Shown here: one piece after another, positions 8,031 through 15,429 of the stretch
Layout: each line of letters begins with the position of its first letter
Position numbering within the stretch: the stretch's first letter is position 1
DNA from: Porphyromonadaceae bacterium UBA7203
Lineage (GTDB): Bacteria > Bacteroidota > Bacteroidia > Bacteroidales > Muribaculaceae
Assembly (NCBI GenBank): GCA_002490725.1
Contig: DKUN01000015.1
Coordinates: 1-45,797 of the forward strand
Length of the DNA: 45,797 nucleotides
Direction: 5' to 3'
Notes under the pieces: model-generated
The model's input: the letters and a program-made list of their open reading frames with translations, nothing else
Told to the model about the DNA's origin: nothing
Database searches by the model: none
Translations under genes and position numbers: made by a program

Positions 8031-8552
8031 ATGGCAAACAATCAGAACCGCGTTAAATCCACCAACGACCTGGAACTCCAGGATCGTCTCGTTGCCATCA
8101 ACCGTGTAACCAAAGTGACCAAGGGCGGCCGTGCCTTCACCTTTGCAGCCATCGTCGTTGTCGGCGACGGCAAGGGCATTGTAGGCTGGGGCCTCGGCAA
8201 GGCCAACGAAGTCCAGGCAGCCATTGCCAAGGGCGTTGAGTCAGCCAAAAAGAACCTCATCCGCGTTCCCCTGCACAAGGGCACCATTCCCCACGAACAG
8301 ATTGCCAAGTTCGGCGGCAGCCGCATCATTCTCAAGCCCGCAAGCCACGGTACCGGTGTGAAAGCCGGTGGCGCTATGCGTGCCGTGCTCGAGAGCGTAG
8401 GTGTCACCGACGTGCTCGCCAAGAGCAAGGGCTCGTCCAACCCCCACAACCTGGTCAAGGCCACCATCGCCGCCCTCGGCGAAATGCGCTCGCCCGCGCA
8501 GGTAGCCGCCAGCCGTGGCGTTTCGGTCGAAAAAGTCTTCAACGGTAACTAA
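8031..8552 (+). CDS. rpsE: 30S ribosomal protein S5 (uS5)
   Basis: S5 shapes the mRNA entry channel and the decoding centre; alterations give ram and spectinomycin phenotypes in E. coli. The 173 residues contain the dsRBD-like part (RLVAINRVTKVTKGGRAFTF, VVGDGKGIVGWGLGKANEV) and the C-terminal domain (PASHGTGVKAGGAMRAVLES, GVTDVLAKSKGSSNPHNLVK). It follows rplR by 8 nt in the conserved order. Confidence 0.98.
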   Translation: MANNQNRVKSTNDLELQDRLVAINRVTKVTKGGRAFTFAAIVVVGDGKGIVGWGLGKANEVQAAIAKGVESAKKNLIRVPLHKGTIPHEQIAKFGGSRIILKPASHGTGVKAGGAMRAVLESVGVTDVLAKSKGSSNPHNLVKATIAALGEMRSPAQVAASRGVSVEKVFNGN

Positions 8553-8577
8553 TCCACTTTAGCGCTACTCACTAACT

Positions 8578-8760
8578 ATGGCACAAATCAAAATCACCCA
8601 AATCAAGAGCCGAATCAACGCTCCCAAGTCTCAGAAAGAGACCCTCGACGCTCTCGGCCTCCACAAAATGCACCACAGTGTAGTGCTCGAAGACACCCCC
8701 TCGATTCTTGGCATGGTCAAGAAAGTGCACCACCTGGTGAAAGTTGAACCCGCTAACTAA
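8578..8760 (+). CDS. rpmD: 50S ribosomal protein L30 (uL30)
   Basis: A 60-residue ferredoxin-like fold protein of the large subunit. The sequence has the family pattern of IKITQIKSRINAPKSQKETL, the helix ALGLHKMHHSVVLED (typical LGLRKxxxxVxxxD) and PSILGMVKKVHHLVKVE at the end. It is 25 nt after rpsE and 16 nt before rplO. Confidence 0.97.
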   Translation: MAQIKITQIKSRINAPKSQKETLDALGLHKMHHSVVLEDTPSILGMVKKVHHLVKVEPAN

Positions 8761-8776
8761 TCTACAAACAATAGTT

Positions 8777-9226
8777 ATGGAACTTAACAATCTGAAGCCC
8801 GCTGTTGGCTCAACCAAGAATAAGACCCGCAAAGGCCGTGGCCCCGGCTCCGGCAAGGGCGGCACATCGACCCGCGGTCACAAGGGCGCCAAGTCGCGCA
8901 GCGGTTACTCGCGCAAAATCGGCTTCGAAGGCGGTCAGATGCCTCTGCAGCGTCGCCTGCCGAAGTTCGGCTTCAACAGCCTCAACCGCGTTGCCTACAA
9001 GGCCATCAACCTGGCTGACATCGAAACTCTGGTTGCTGCCAAGGGTCTCGATACCGTCAATCCCGAAGTGCTCGCCGCTCACGGCCTCGTGTCGAAGGGC
9101 GAACTCGTAAAGGTTCTCGCCAAGGGTGCCCTGACCCACAAGGTCAACGTGCAGGCCAACGCATTCTCTGCCGCTGCCAAGGCTGCTATCGAAGCTGCCG
9201 GCGGCGAAGCCGTTGAGCTCAAATAA
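8777..9226 (+). CDS. rplO: 50S ribosomal protein L15 (uL15)
   Basis: L15 is a late-assembly protein with a long unstructured basic N-terminal arm. The frame is open upstream to a TTG at 8744 that overlaps rpmD; the family start MELNNLKPAVGSTKNKTRKG begins at 8777, giving 149 residues. The glycine-rich arm (GRGPGSGKGGTSTRGHKGAK, RSGYSRKIGFEGGQMPLQRR) and LPKFGFNSLNR are diagnostic. It ends 26 nt before secY, the standard neighbour. Confidence 0.97.
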   Translation: MELNNLKPAVGSTKNKTRKGRGPGSGKGGTSTRGHKGAKSRSGYSRKIGFEGGQMPLQRRLPKFGFNSLNRVAYKAINLADIETLVAAKGLDTVNPEVLAAHGLVSKGELVKVLAKGALTHKVNVQANAFSAAAKAAIEAAGGEAVELK

Positions 9227-9252
9227 CTCTCCTTTTCCCACCCGATTCCCCA

Positions 9253-10608
9253 ATGAGATTCATTCAAACACTCAAAAACATCTGGACCATTGAGGAACTG
9301 CGTCAGCGCATCCTCGTAACAGTCTTGTTGGTACTCGTGTACCGACTCGGCTGTTACGTCGTATTGCCGGGCATCAACCCCGACCACCTGGCCGCGCTCG
9401 AGAAATTCTCGAACGACACCGGCCTGATGCAGTTGCTCAACATGTTCTCCGGCGGCGCATTCTCCAATGCCTCGATCTTCGCCCTGGGTATCATGCCCTA
9501 CATCACGGCCTCGATCGTGATTCAGCTTCTCGGCATGGTTCTCCCCAGCTTCCAGAAGATGCAGCGCGAAGGCGAAAGCGGCCACCAGAAACTCACGCAG
9601 TACACCCGCTACCTCACCGTAGCGATTCTCTGCGTGCAGGGTCCCGCCTATCTGTTCAACCTCCAGCACCAGCTCAACTATGCGGCCTCGACTACCGGCG
9701 CCTCCATTGCCATGAGCGGCTGGACCATTGCCTACCTGACGGTTATCCTTGCCGCCGGCTCGATGTTCATCATGTGGCTTGGCGAACGCATAACCGACCG
9801 CGGTATCGGCAACGGCATCTCCTTTATCATTCTCGTCGGCATCATCGCACGCCTGCCGCACTCGCTCGCCTATGAATTCATTTCGCGCATGCCCGGCACA
9901 ACCTCCGGCGCAGGCGGTCTGGTAATGTTCATTGTCGAACTCGTGCTGCTCTTCGCCGTTACCTGCGGCGCCGTGCTGCTTGTGCAGGGAACCCGCAAAG
10001 TGCCCGTGCAGTATGCCAAGCGTATTGTCGGCAACCGCCAGTATGGTGGTGCCCGCCAGTACATCCCCCTGAAGGTCAACGCCGCCGGCGTCATGCCCAT
10101 CATCTTCGCCCAGGCGATTATGTTCATTCCCCTGACCCTCTCGGGCTTCAGCGGCAGCGGCAACGGCTTCTTCTCGACCTTCTCCGACGTGAACGGATTC
10201 TGGTACAACGCCGTCTACTTCGTGCTGATCGTGGCCTTCACCTACTTCTACACGGCCATCACCGTCAACCCCACGCGCATTGCCGAATCCCTCAAGGGCA
10301 ACAACGGCTTCATTCCCGGTGTCAAACCCGGCAAGAACACCGTTGACTACCTCGACAGCGTAATGTCGCGCATCACCCTGCCCGGCTCAATCTTCCTGGG
10401 CATCGTTGCCGTGCTTCCCGCCTTCGCACGCCTCTTCGGCGTCAGCGCCAACTTCGCCCAGTTCTTCGGCGGAACGTCGCTGCTCATTCTCGTCGGCGTG
10501 GTGCTCGACACCCTGACCCAGATTGAATCGCACCTGATGATGCACCACTACGACGGCCTCATGAAGGACGGCAAAATCAAGGGCCGCACCACCGGCGCCG
10601 CCTATTGA
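9253..10608 (+). CDS. secY: Preprotein translocase subunit SecY
   Basis: Channel-forming inner-membrane subunit of the SecYEG translocon, needed for export of the many signal-peptide proteins in this window. The 451 residues show about ten hydrophobic segments; recognisable ones include ILVTVLLVLVYRLGCYVVLPG (TM1 region, split as ILVTVLLVLVYRLGCY and VVLPG), FALGIMPYITASIVIQLLGM (TM2/plug region) and GNGISFIILVGIIARLP. The cytosolic loop that meets SecA and the ribosome has KRIVGNRQYGGARQYIPLK. The FIPGVKPGKNT motif near residue 353 is also typical. It sits between rplO and map as in most bacteria. Confidence 0.98.
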   Translation: MRFIQTLKNIWTIEELRQRILVTVLLVLVYRLGCYVVLPGINPDHLAALEKFSNDTGLMQLLNMFSGGAFSNASIFALGIMPYITASIVIQLLGMVLPSFQKMQREGESGHQKLTQYTRYLTVAILCVQGPAYLFNLQHQLNYAASTTGASIAMSGWTIAYLTVILAAGSMFIMWLGERITDRGIGNGISFIILVGIIARLPHSLAYEFISRMPGTTSGAGGLVMFIVELVLLFAVTCGAVLLVQGTRKVPVQYAKRIVGNRQYGGARQYIPLKVNAAGVMPIIFAQAIMFIPLTLSGFSGSGNGFFSTFSDVNGFWYNAVYFVLIVAFTYFYTAITVNPTRIAESLKGNNGFIPGVKPGKNTVDYLDSVMSRITLPGSIFLGIVAVLPAFARLFGVSANFAQFFGGTSLLILVGVVLDTLTQIESHLMMHHYDGLMKDGKIKGRTTGAAY

Positions 10609-10652
10609 TGCGCTATCCGTTCGAACTCTATCAAATGTTTATTGCTGACTGA

Positions 10653-11435
10653 ATGATTTATCTGAAAACAGCAGAAGAACTACTCCTGATGCAGGAGGCA
10701 GCCACACTGGTGAGCCGCACGCTTGGCGAAGTTGCCAAGTGGGTGGCTCCCGGCGTGACTACCGCAAAGCTCGACACCATTGCCCGCGAATTCATGACCG
10801 ACAATGGCGGACGGCCTGCCTGTCTGGGCTATATGGGCTTTCCCGGCACCCTTTGCATCGAAGTCAACGACACGGTGGTTCACGGATTCCCGTCGGACTA
10901 TGCGCTGCGCGACGGCGACATTGTCGGTATCGACACCGTCGTTGAGCTCAACGGCTTCAACGGCGATTCGGCCTATACGTTCGCCGTCGGCGACGTAGAC
11001 CCCAAAACCATGCAGTTGCTGCGCGACACCAAGGAGGCACTCTATCGCGGCATCGAAGCCGCCAAGGAGGGAGCCCGTATAGGCAACGTCTCCAACGCCG
11101 TGCAGACCTATGCCGAACGCCGCGGCTACGGGGTGGTGCGCGAAATGTGCGGCCACGGCATCGGACGCTCCATGCACGAGGCTCCCGAGGTGCCCAACTT
11201 CGGCCGCCGCGGCATCGGCCCGATACTCAAGGCCGGCATGTGTATCTGCATCGAGCCGATGATTAACCTCGGCTCGAAAAACGTCACCATCGGCGCCGAC
11301 GGCTGGACGTGCAAGACCAAGGACCACAAACCCTCGGCCCACTACGAGCACACCTTAGCCATCATGCCCGGCGAAACCCGCATACTCACCACTTTCGACT
11401 ACATCAAGGACGCGCTCGGCGACCGTTTTATCTGA
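10653..11435 (+). CDS. map: Type I methionine aminopeptidase
   Basis: Cytosolic di-metal enzyme that removes the initiator Met from nascent proteins. At 260 residues it is the compact type I form. The five metal ligands can be seen: two Asp in GIDTVVELNGFNGDSAYTF, the His in GHGIGRSMHEAPEVPNF, one Glu in CICIEPMINLG and one Glu in SAHYEHTLAIM; the substrate-side His is in NDTVVHGFP. It lies 44 nt after secY and 54 nt before infA, a common arrangement. Confidence 0.98.
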   Translation: MIYLKTAEELLLMQEAATLVSRTLGEVAKWVAPGVTTAKLDTIAREFMTDNGGRPACLGYMGFPGTLCIEVNDTVVHGFPSDYALRDGDIVGIDTVVELNGFNGDSAYTFAVGDVDPKTMQLLRDTKEALYRGIEAAKEGARIGNVSNAVQTYAERRGYGVVREMCGHGIGRSMHEAPEVPNFGRRGIGPILKAGMCICIEPMINLGSKNVTIGADGWTCKTKDHKPSAHYEHTLAIMPGETRILTTFDYIKDALGDRFI

Positions 11436-11489
11436 GAATCATTCACCCCCGAAACCAACCATTAACGAACCCACCGCAGATTCAACAAC

Positions 11490-11708
11490 ATGGCAAAGCA
11501 ATCAGCAATCGAACTTGACGGAACCATTGTCGAAGCGCTCAGCAACGCAATGTTTCGCGTCGAACTTGAAAGCGGACATGAAATCATAGCCCACATTTCC
11601 GGAAAAATGCGCATGCATTACATAAAAATTCTTCCGGGCGATAAAGTGAGGGTTGAAATGAGCCCCTACGACCTCACAAAAGGTCGCATTGCATTCCGCT
11701 ACAAATAA
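11490..11708 (+). CDS. infA: Translation initiation factor IF-1
   Basis: A 72-residue S1-type OB-fold protein that binds the A site of the 30S subunit during initiation. The sequence follows the family throughout: IELDGTIVEALSNAMFRVEL, HEIIAHISGKMRMHYIKILP and GDKVRVEMSPYDLTKGRIAF. Codons are less GC-rich than those of the neighbouring ribosomal genes at the third position (CCCACATTTCCGG next to ATAAAAATT), which is mild and of unclear meaning. It starts 54 nt after map. Confidence 0.98.
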   Translation: MAKQSAIELDGTIVEALSNAMFRVELESGHEIIAHISGKMRMHYIKILPGDKVRVEMSPYDLTKGRIAFRYK

Positions 11709-11758
11709 CTACTTATCAGCCAACTAACCAATCTCAAAGCAACAAATAACCCACAGCT

Positions 11759-11875
11759 ATGAAAGTTAAAGCATCTATCAAGAAGCGCACTGCTGACAGC
11801 AAGATCGTGCGTCGCAAGGGCCGCCTCTACGTAATCAACAAGAAAAATCCCAAGTACAAACTTCGTCAGGGTTAA
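11759..11875 (+). CDS. rpmJ: 50S ribosomal protein L36 (bL36), cysteine-free form
   Basis: A 38-residue protein between infA and rpsM. It opens MKVKASIKKRTADSKIVRRK and continues GRLYVINKKNPKYKLRQG, which is bL36 from end to end. The zinc-binding residues of the classic form (C11, C14, C27, H33 by my alignment) are T, S, N and Y here, so it cannot bind zinc in the usual way. It ends 47 nt before rpsM, and a promoter-like motif lies in that gap. Confidence 0.96.
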   Translation: MKVKASIKKRTADSKIVRRKGRLYVINKKNPKYKLRQG

Positions 11876-11886
11876 AAAATTTTTTG

Positions 11887-11894
11887 TACCTTTG
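11887..11894 (+). promoter_or_regulatory. Candidate Bacteroidetes -7 box upstream of rpsM
   Basis: TACCTTTG followed by C matches the TAnnTTTG consensus exactly and lies 28 nt before the rpsM start. No TTG is found 19-21 bases upstream, so the -33 half is weak. It may give the alpha operon (rpsM to rplQ) its own transcription start inside the super-operon. Confidence 0.55.
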
Positions 11895-11922
11895 CACAAA
11901 ATTTTCTGATTAACTTAAAAAT

Positions 11923-12303
11923 ATGGCAGTAAGAATCGTGGGAGTTGACCTCCCCCAAAACAAAAGAGGTGAAATATCCTTGACCTACATCTACGGCATC
12001 GGCCGTAGCGCCGCCCTCACCATCCTCGAAAAGGCAGGTGTAGACGCCGGCATCAAAGTACAAGACTGGACCGACGAACAGGCAGCCAAAGTTCGTGAGG
12101 TAATCCAGAACGAATACAAAGTAGAGGGTGACCTCCGCTCTGAAATTCAGCTCAACATCAAGCGACTCATGGATATCGGTTGCTATCGCGGCATCCGCCA
12201 CCGCAACGGCCTCCCCGTTCGCGGCCAGAGCACCAAGAACAACGCCCGTACACGCAAGGGTCGTAAGAAGACCGTTGCCAACAAGAAAAAAGCAACCAAG
12301 TAA
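11923..12303 (+). CDS. rpsM: 30S ribosomal protein S13 (uS13)
   Basis: S13 forms bridges to the large subunit and touches P-site tRNA through its C-terminal tail. The 126 residues show the family start (VRIVGVDLPQNKRGEISLTY), the helix-two-turn-helix part with YGIGRSAALTILEKAGVD, and the tRNA-proximal IGCYRGIRHRNGLPVRGQST followed by KNNARTRKGRKKTVANKKK. It is the first gene of the alpha operon. Confidence 0.98.
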   Translation: MAVRIVGVDLPQNKRGEISLTYIYGIGRSAALTILEKAGVDAGIKVQDWTDEQAAKVREVIQNEYKVEGDLRSEIQLNIKRLMDIGCYRGIRHRNGLPVRGQSTKNNARTRKGRKKTVANKKKATK

Positions 12304-12322
12304 ATAATCCAACCAACTGAAT

Positions 12323-12712
12323 ATGGCAAAGAAAGCAGTCGCAGCAAAGAAGCGCAACGTGAAGGTCGGCGCAGAAGGCCAGCTCCACGTCCACAGCTCT
12401 TTCAACAACATTATCGTGTGTCTGGCCAACTCCGAAGGTCAGGTGATTTCCTGGTCTTCAGCAGGCAAAATGGGTTTCCGTGGTTCCAAAAAGAACACCC
12501 CCTACGCCGCTCAGATGGCCGCACAGGATTGCGCCAAGGTCGCCTTCGACCTCGGCCTCCGCAAAGTGAAAGCATATGTGAAGGGTCCCGGCAACGGCCG
12601 TGAATCCGCCATCCGCACCGTGCATGGCGCCGGCATCGAAGTAGTCGAAATTCTCGACGTAACTCCGCTGCCCCACAACGGTTGCCGTCCTCCCAAGCGT
12701 CGTCGCGTCTAA
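12323..12712 (+). CDS. rpsK: 30S ribosomal protein S11 (uS11)
   Basis: S11 lies on the platform of the small subunit near the mRNA exit. The 129 residues include HVHSSFNNIIVCLANSEGQV, SWSSAGKMGFRGSKKNTPYA, VKGPGNGRESAIRTVHGAGI and the C-terminal DVTPLPHNGCRPPKRRRV, all invariant landmarks. It starts 19 nt after rpsM but is followed by 380 nt without a recognisable gene before rpsD, which is unusual for this operon. Confidence 0.98.
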   Translation: MAKKAVAAKKRNVKVGAEGQLHVHSSFNNIIVCLANSEGQVISWSSAGKMGFRGSKKNTPYAAQMAAQDCAKVAFDLGLRKVKAYVKGPGNGRESAIRTVHGAGIEVVEILDVTPLPHNGCRPPKRRRV

Positions 12713-13092
12713 TCCACGCGACCGCGCCCGGGTCAGGGCCGCTTCGCTCCATTCCCCGGCGGGGGAATGACCTCCGGCCACCGTCAGCCCTCCGGGCCGA
12801 CACCGAGAAAGGAGAAACAGACACTCATGACCAACTGCCCAAAGCGGGTCACCAGCCTCCGAAGAATCAATATGACCATTTACAGATGATATCACACTTT
12901 CCCTCTCAATGGTCGCGGCTGTCTCGGAGGCTACCGGCCCCCACCGTCGCCAAGGCACGGCCTCAGCGCGCACGGTGACGTTTCCGGCTCTCCGTGTCTC
13001 GGCCCGGTCAGCAGACCGCGGACCGAAGGCCACCAGCCCCCGCCACCACAATAATATCCAATTATTAAACTTCCACTTCAAAAACAAACCAA
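12713..13092 (+). other. 380-nt GC-rich gap between rpsK and rpsD
   Basis: No recognisable protein is encoded. A perfect hairpin, CATTCCCC-GGCG-GGGGAATG, lies at 12750-12769. AGGAG at 12811-12815 precedes a 20-codon ORF (12827-12889, beginning MTNCPKRVT) by about 11 bases. Further down, CACCGT and ACGGTG (about 12942 and 12972) can pair. A short AATAAT/ATTATT inverted repeat sits in the AT-rich stretch before rpsD. Two overlapping longer frames (12682-12978, 12909-13133) have Pro/Arg-rich translations that look like frame shadows. S4 represses the alpha operon in E. coli by binding mRNA structure, so an S4-responsive leader is possible but only an inference. Confidence 0.5.
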
Positions 13093-13698
13093 ATGGCAAG
13101 ATATACAGGTCCCAAGACCAAAATCGCCCGTAAATTCGGTGAGCCTATCTTTGGCCCCGACAAAGTGCTTGAAAGAAGAAACTTCCCTCCCGGCCAGCAT
13201 GGTCAGAACCGCCGTCGCAAAACCTCTGAATACGGCATCCAGCTCCGCGAGAAGCAGAAGGCAAAATACACCTACGGCGTGCTCGAGCGTCAGTTCCGCA
13301 ACCTCTTCGCAAAGGCTGAACGCACCAAAGGCATCACCGGTGAAGTTCTGCTCCAGCTCCTCGAGAGCCGTCTTGACAACGTGGTTTACCGTCTCGGCGC
13401 AGCTCCCACCCGCGCAGCAGCCCGTCAGCTGGTGCTCCACCGCCACGTTGTTGTCAACGGTCAGGTTGTCAACATCCCCTCTTATCATGTAGAGGCAGGC
13501 GACGTAGTAGGCATCCGCGAAAAGAGCAAGAGCCTCGAAGTAATCGCCGACAGCCTCGCCGGATTCAACCACGCCAAATATCCCTGGATTGAATGGGACG
13601 AAGCCTCCAAGAGCGCCAAGTTCCTTCACACTCCCGACCGCGCCGACATCCCTGAGAACATCAAGGAGCAGCTCATCGTCGAACTCTATTCTAAGTAA
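13093..13698 (+). CDS. rpsD: 30S ribosomal protein S4 (uS4)
   Basis: S4 nucleates small-subunit assembly; in E. coli it also controls the alpha operon translationally and acts in rRNA antitermination. The 201 residues begin MARYTGPKTKIARKFGEPIF, with RRNFPPGQHGQNRRRKTSEY and a complete S4 RNA-binding domain (LESRLDNVVYRLGAAPTRAA, ARQLVLHRHVVVNGQVVNIP). The family's N-terminal zinc cysteines are absent. The long 5' gap next to it deserves attention because S4 is an autoregulator in other bacteria. Confidence 0.98.
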   Translation: MARYTGPKTKIARKFGEPIFGPDKVLERRNFPPGQHGQNRRRKTSEYGIQLREKQKAKYTYGVLERQFRNLFAKAERTKGITGEVLLQLLESRLDNVVYRLGAAPTRAAARQLVLHRHVVVNGQVVNIPSYHVEAGDVVGIREKSKSLEVIADSLAGFNHAKYPWIEWDEASKSAKFLHTPDRADIPENIKEQLIVELYSK

Positions 13699-13720
13699 TC
13701 ACCGTTAACCACCCATTCCT

Positions 13721-14713
13721 ATGGCTATTTTATCATTTCAAAAGCCCGACAAGGTTGTCATGCTCGAAGCGGACAATACTTTCGGCAAGTTCGAGTTCAA
13801 GCCATTGGAGCCCGGCTACGGAATTACTATAGGCAACGCCCTGCGCCGCATTCTGCTCTCCTCCCTGGACGGTTTCGCCATCTCGTCAATCCGCATCAAC
13901 GGAGTCAAACACGAGTTCGACACCATCCCCGGAGTCAAGGAAGACGTTACCAACATCATCCTCAACCTCAAGAAGGTTAATCTCAAGCAGATTGTAGAAG
14001 ATACCGACGGAGAAAAGGCGTCCATCACCGTTTCCGGTCAGGACGTCCTCACTGCCGGTCAGCTTGGCAAAGCCCTCAACGGCTTCAAAGTGCTCAACCC
14101 CGAGCTGGTTATCTGCCATCTCGACCCCTCGGCGTCCTTTACACTTGACTTTACTATCAACAAGGGCCGCGGCTGGACTCCCGCTGACGAGCAGGTCATT
14201 TCCAACGAGGACGTGACCATCATCGCCATCGACTCCATCTACACGCCTATCGTCAACGTAAAGTACACCGTAGAAAACTTCCGCGTAGACCAGAAAACCG
14301 ACTACGAAAAACTCGTCATCGAAATCACCACCAACGGTTCAATCCTTCCGCAGGTTGCACTCAAGGAGGCTGCCAAAATCCTGATTCAGCACTTCATGCT
14401 CTTCAGCGACGAACGCATCACCCTCGAGGCTCCCGAAGAGACCGACAATGACGAATTCGATGAAGAGGTTCTGAAAATGCGTCAGCTGCTCAAGTCGAAA
14501 CTCGTCGACATGGAGCTCAGCGTCCGCGCTCTCAACTGCCTCAAGTCAGCCGAAGTTGAAACTCTCGGCGACCTGGTCAAGTTCAACAAGAACGACCTGT
14601 TGAAGTTCCGCAACTTCGGCAAAAAGTCGCTCACCGAGCTCGACGACCTGCTGGCACGCCTGAACCTTTCGTTCGGTATGGATATTGCCAAGTATAAATT
14701 AGACAAAGAGTAA
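13721..14713 (+). CDS. rpoA: DNA-directed RNA polymerase alpha subunit
   Basis: Alpha dimerises to start RNA polymerase assembly and its C-terminal domain contacts upstream DNA and activators. The 330 residues comprise the N-terminal domain, with FKFEPLEPGYGITIGNALRR-type text (here KFEFKPLEPGYGITIGNALR) and RRILLSSLDGFAISSIRING, an acidic linker near residue 240 (EETDNDEFDEEVLK), and the C-terminal domain with ELSVRALNCLKSAEVETLGD and LLKFRNFGKKSLTELDDLL, the helix-hairpin-helix DNA-binding core. It starts 22 nt after rpsD and ends 8 nt before rplQ. Confidence 0.98.
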   Translation: MAILSFQKPDKVVMLEADNTFGKFEFKPLEPGYGITIGNALRRILLSSLDGFAISSIRINGVKHEFDTIPGVKEDVTNIILNLKKVNLKQIVEDTDGEKASITVSGQDVLTAGQLGKALNGFKVLNPELVICHLDPSASFTLDFTINKGRGWTPADEQVISNEDVTIIAIDSIYTPIVNVKYTVENFRVDQKTDYEKLVIEITTNGSILPQVALKEAAKILIQHFMLFSDERITLEAPEETDNDEFDEEVLKMRQLLKSKLVDMELSVRALNCLKSAEVETLGDLVKFNKNDLLKFRNFGKKSLTELDDLLARLNLSFGMDIAKYKLDKE

Positions 14714-14721
14714 ATTCCAAG

Positions 14722-15213
14722 ATGAGACACAATAAAAAATTCAACCATCTCAGCCGCAAGAAGGGTCACCGCGACGCCCTTCTGGCCAACATGACCATCT
14801 CGCTGATCATGCACAAGCGCATCTTCACCACTCTGGCCAAGGCCAAGGCTCTCCGCATGTATGCAGAACCGCTGATCAACCGTGCTAAAGAAGACTCTAT
14901 GGCAAACCGTCGCCTCGTCTTCTCTTACCTCCAGAACAAGTACGCTGTCAGCGAACTCTTCCGCGAAATCTCGCAGAAGATTGCCGACCGTCCCGGCGGC
15001 TACACCCGTATCCTCAAGACCGGAAACCGTCTCGGCGACAACGCTGAAATGTGTTTCATCGAGCTGGTCGACTACAACCAGGCTCTGCTTGACGCCAAGA
15101 AGTCTGAGGGCAAGAAGACCCGCACCCGTCGCTCGCGCAAAAAGAGCAGCACCGCTGCCGCCGAAGCCGCTCCCGTAGAGGCTCCCGCAGCTGAAGCTCC
15201 CGCCGCCGAGTAA
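14722..15213 (+). CDS. rplQ: 50S ribosomal protein L17 (bL17) with Ala-rich tail
   Basis: L17 lies near the tunnel exit. The first 120 residues are the conserved domain (MRHNKKFNHLSRKKGHRDAL, ANMTISLIMHKRIFTTLAKA, GGYTRILKTGNRLGDNAEMC and IELVDYN). Residues from about 125 onward form an extension: a basic KKTRTRRSRKKSS patch and then an Ala/Glu/Pro-rich tail. Such tails are common in Bacteroidetes L17, so the 163-residue length is not surprising. It is the last gene of the ribosomal cluster and is followed by a strong hairpin. Confidence 0.97.
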   Translation: MRHNKKFNHLSRKKGHRDALLANMTISLIMHKRIFTTLAKAKALRMYAEPLINRAKEDSMANRRLVFSYLQNKYAVSELFREISQKIADRPGGYTRILKTGNRLGDNAEMCFIELVDYNQALLDAKKSEGKKTRTRRSRKKSSTAAAEAAPVEAPAAEAPAAE

Positions 15214-15232
15214 ACTTCAGACCGCAATTTCC

Positions 15233-15268
15233 GCGAGGCCGCACCCCGACCAGGGGCTGCGGCCTCGC
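15233..15268 (+). terminator. Hairpin ending the ribosomal operon
   Basis: Arms GCGAGGCCGCA (15233-15243) and TGCGGCCTCGC (15258-15268) are perfectly complementary; CCCC/GGGG extends the stem with one bulged C and a 5-nt loop. The following bases (TCACGTTTATATTTG) are T-rich but have no clean U tract, so this is a likely but not textbook intrinsic terminator, 19 nt after the rplQ stop. Confidence 0.7.
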
Positions 15269-15328
15269 TCACGTTTATATTTGTCTGGCTCCGGCATATT
15301 TACGCTCTGTAAGTTGAAATGTACGGTG

Positions 15329-15343
15329 CGGATTTCGAATCCG
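15329..15343. promoter_or_regulatory. Inverted repeat upstream of susC, possible regulator site
   Basis: CGGATT-TCG-AATCCG is a perfect inverted repeat with a 3-nt centre, 51 bases upstream of the susC -7 box. Nearby, GTACGGTGCGGAT (15321-15333) and GTACGCACGGAT (from 15358) look like imperfect direct repeats. Any of these could be where the HTCS AraC-type domain binds; this is inference from position only. Confidence 0.35.
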
Positions 15344-15393
15344 GAGTAAAGAAAAACGTACGCACGGATAATAATATCATGATGTTTTTAATG

Positions 15394-15401
15394 TAAATTT
15401 G
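15394..15401 (+). promoter_or_regulatory. Candidate -7 box of the susC operon
   Basis: TAAATTTG followed by C fits TAnnTTTG and lies 28 nt before the susC ATG. No TTG is found at the -33 position, which would fit a promoter that needs an activator such as the HTCS protein encoded downstream. An earlier TATATTTG match at 15276-15283 follows the ribosomal hairpin but is farther from the gene. Confidence 0.55.
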
Positions 15402-15429
15402 CGCTCAGAACCATCATCACATTTTCATC

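Noticed and set aside
9079..9861. A 260-codon - strand frame across rplO and secY
   Set aside because: It covers two certain genes on the other strand and has no homology-like features.
12682..12978. A 98-codon + strand frame in the rpsK-rpsD gap
   Set aside because: It starts inside rpsK, its translation is Pro/Arg/Ser-rich as expected from GC-rich non-coding sequence, and no motif is seen. The gap is reported instead as possible structured RNA.
15276..15283. TATATTTG as the susC promoter
   Set aside because: Its -33 position falls inside the ribosomal hairpin and holds no TTG; the TAAATTTG at 15394 is at a better distance from the start codon.
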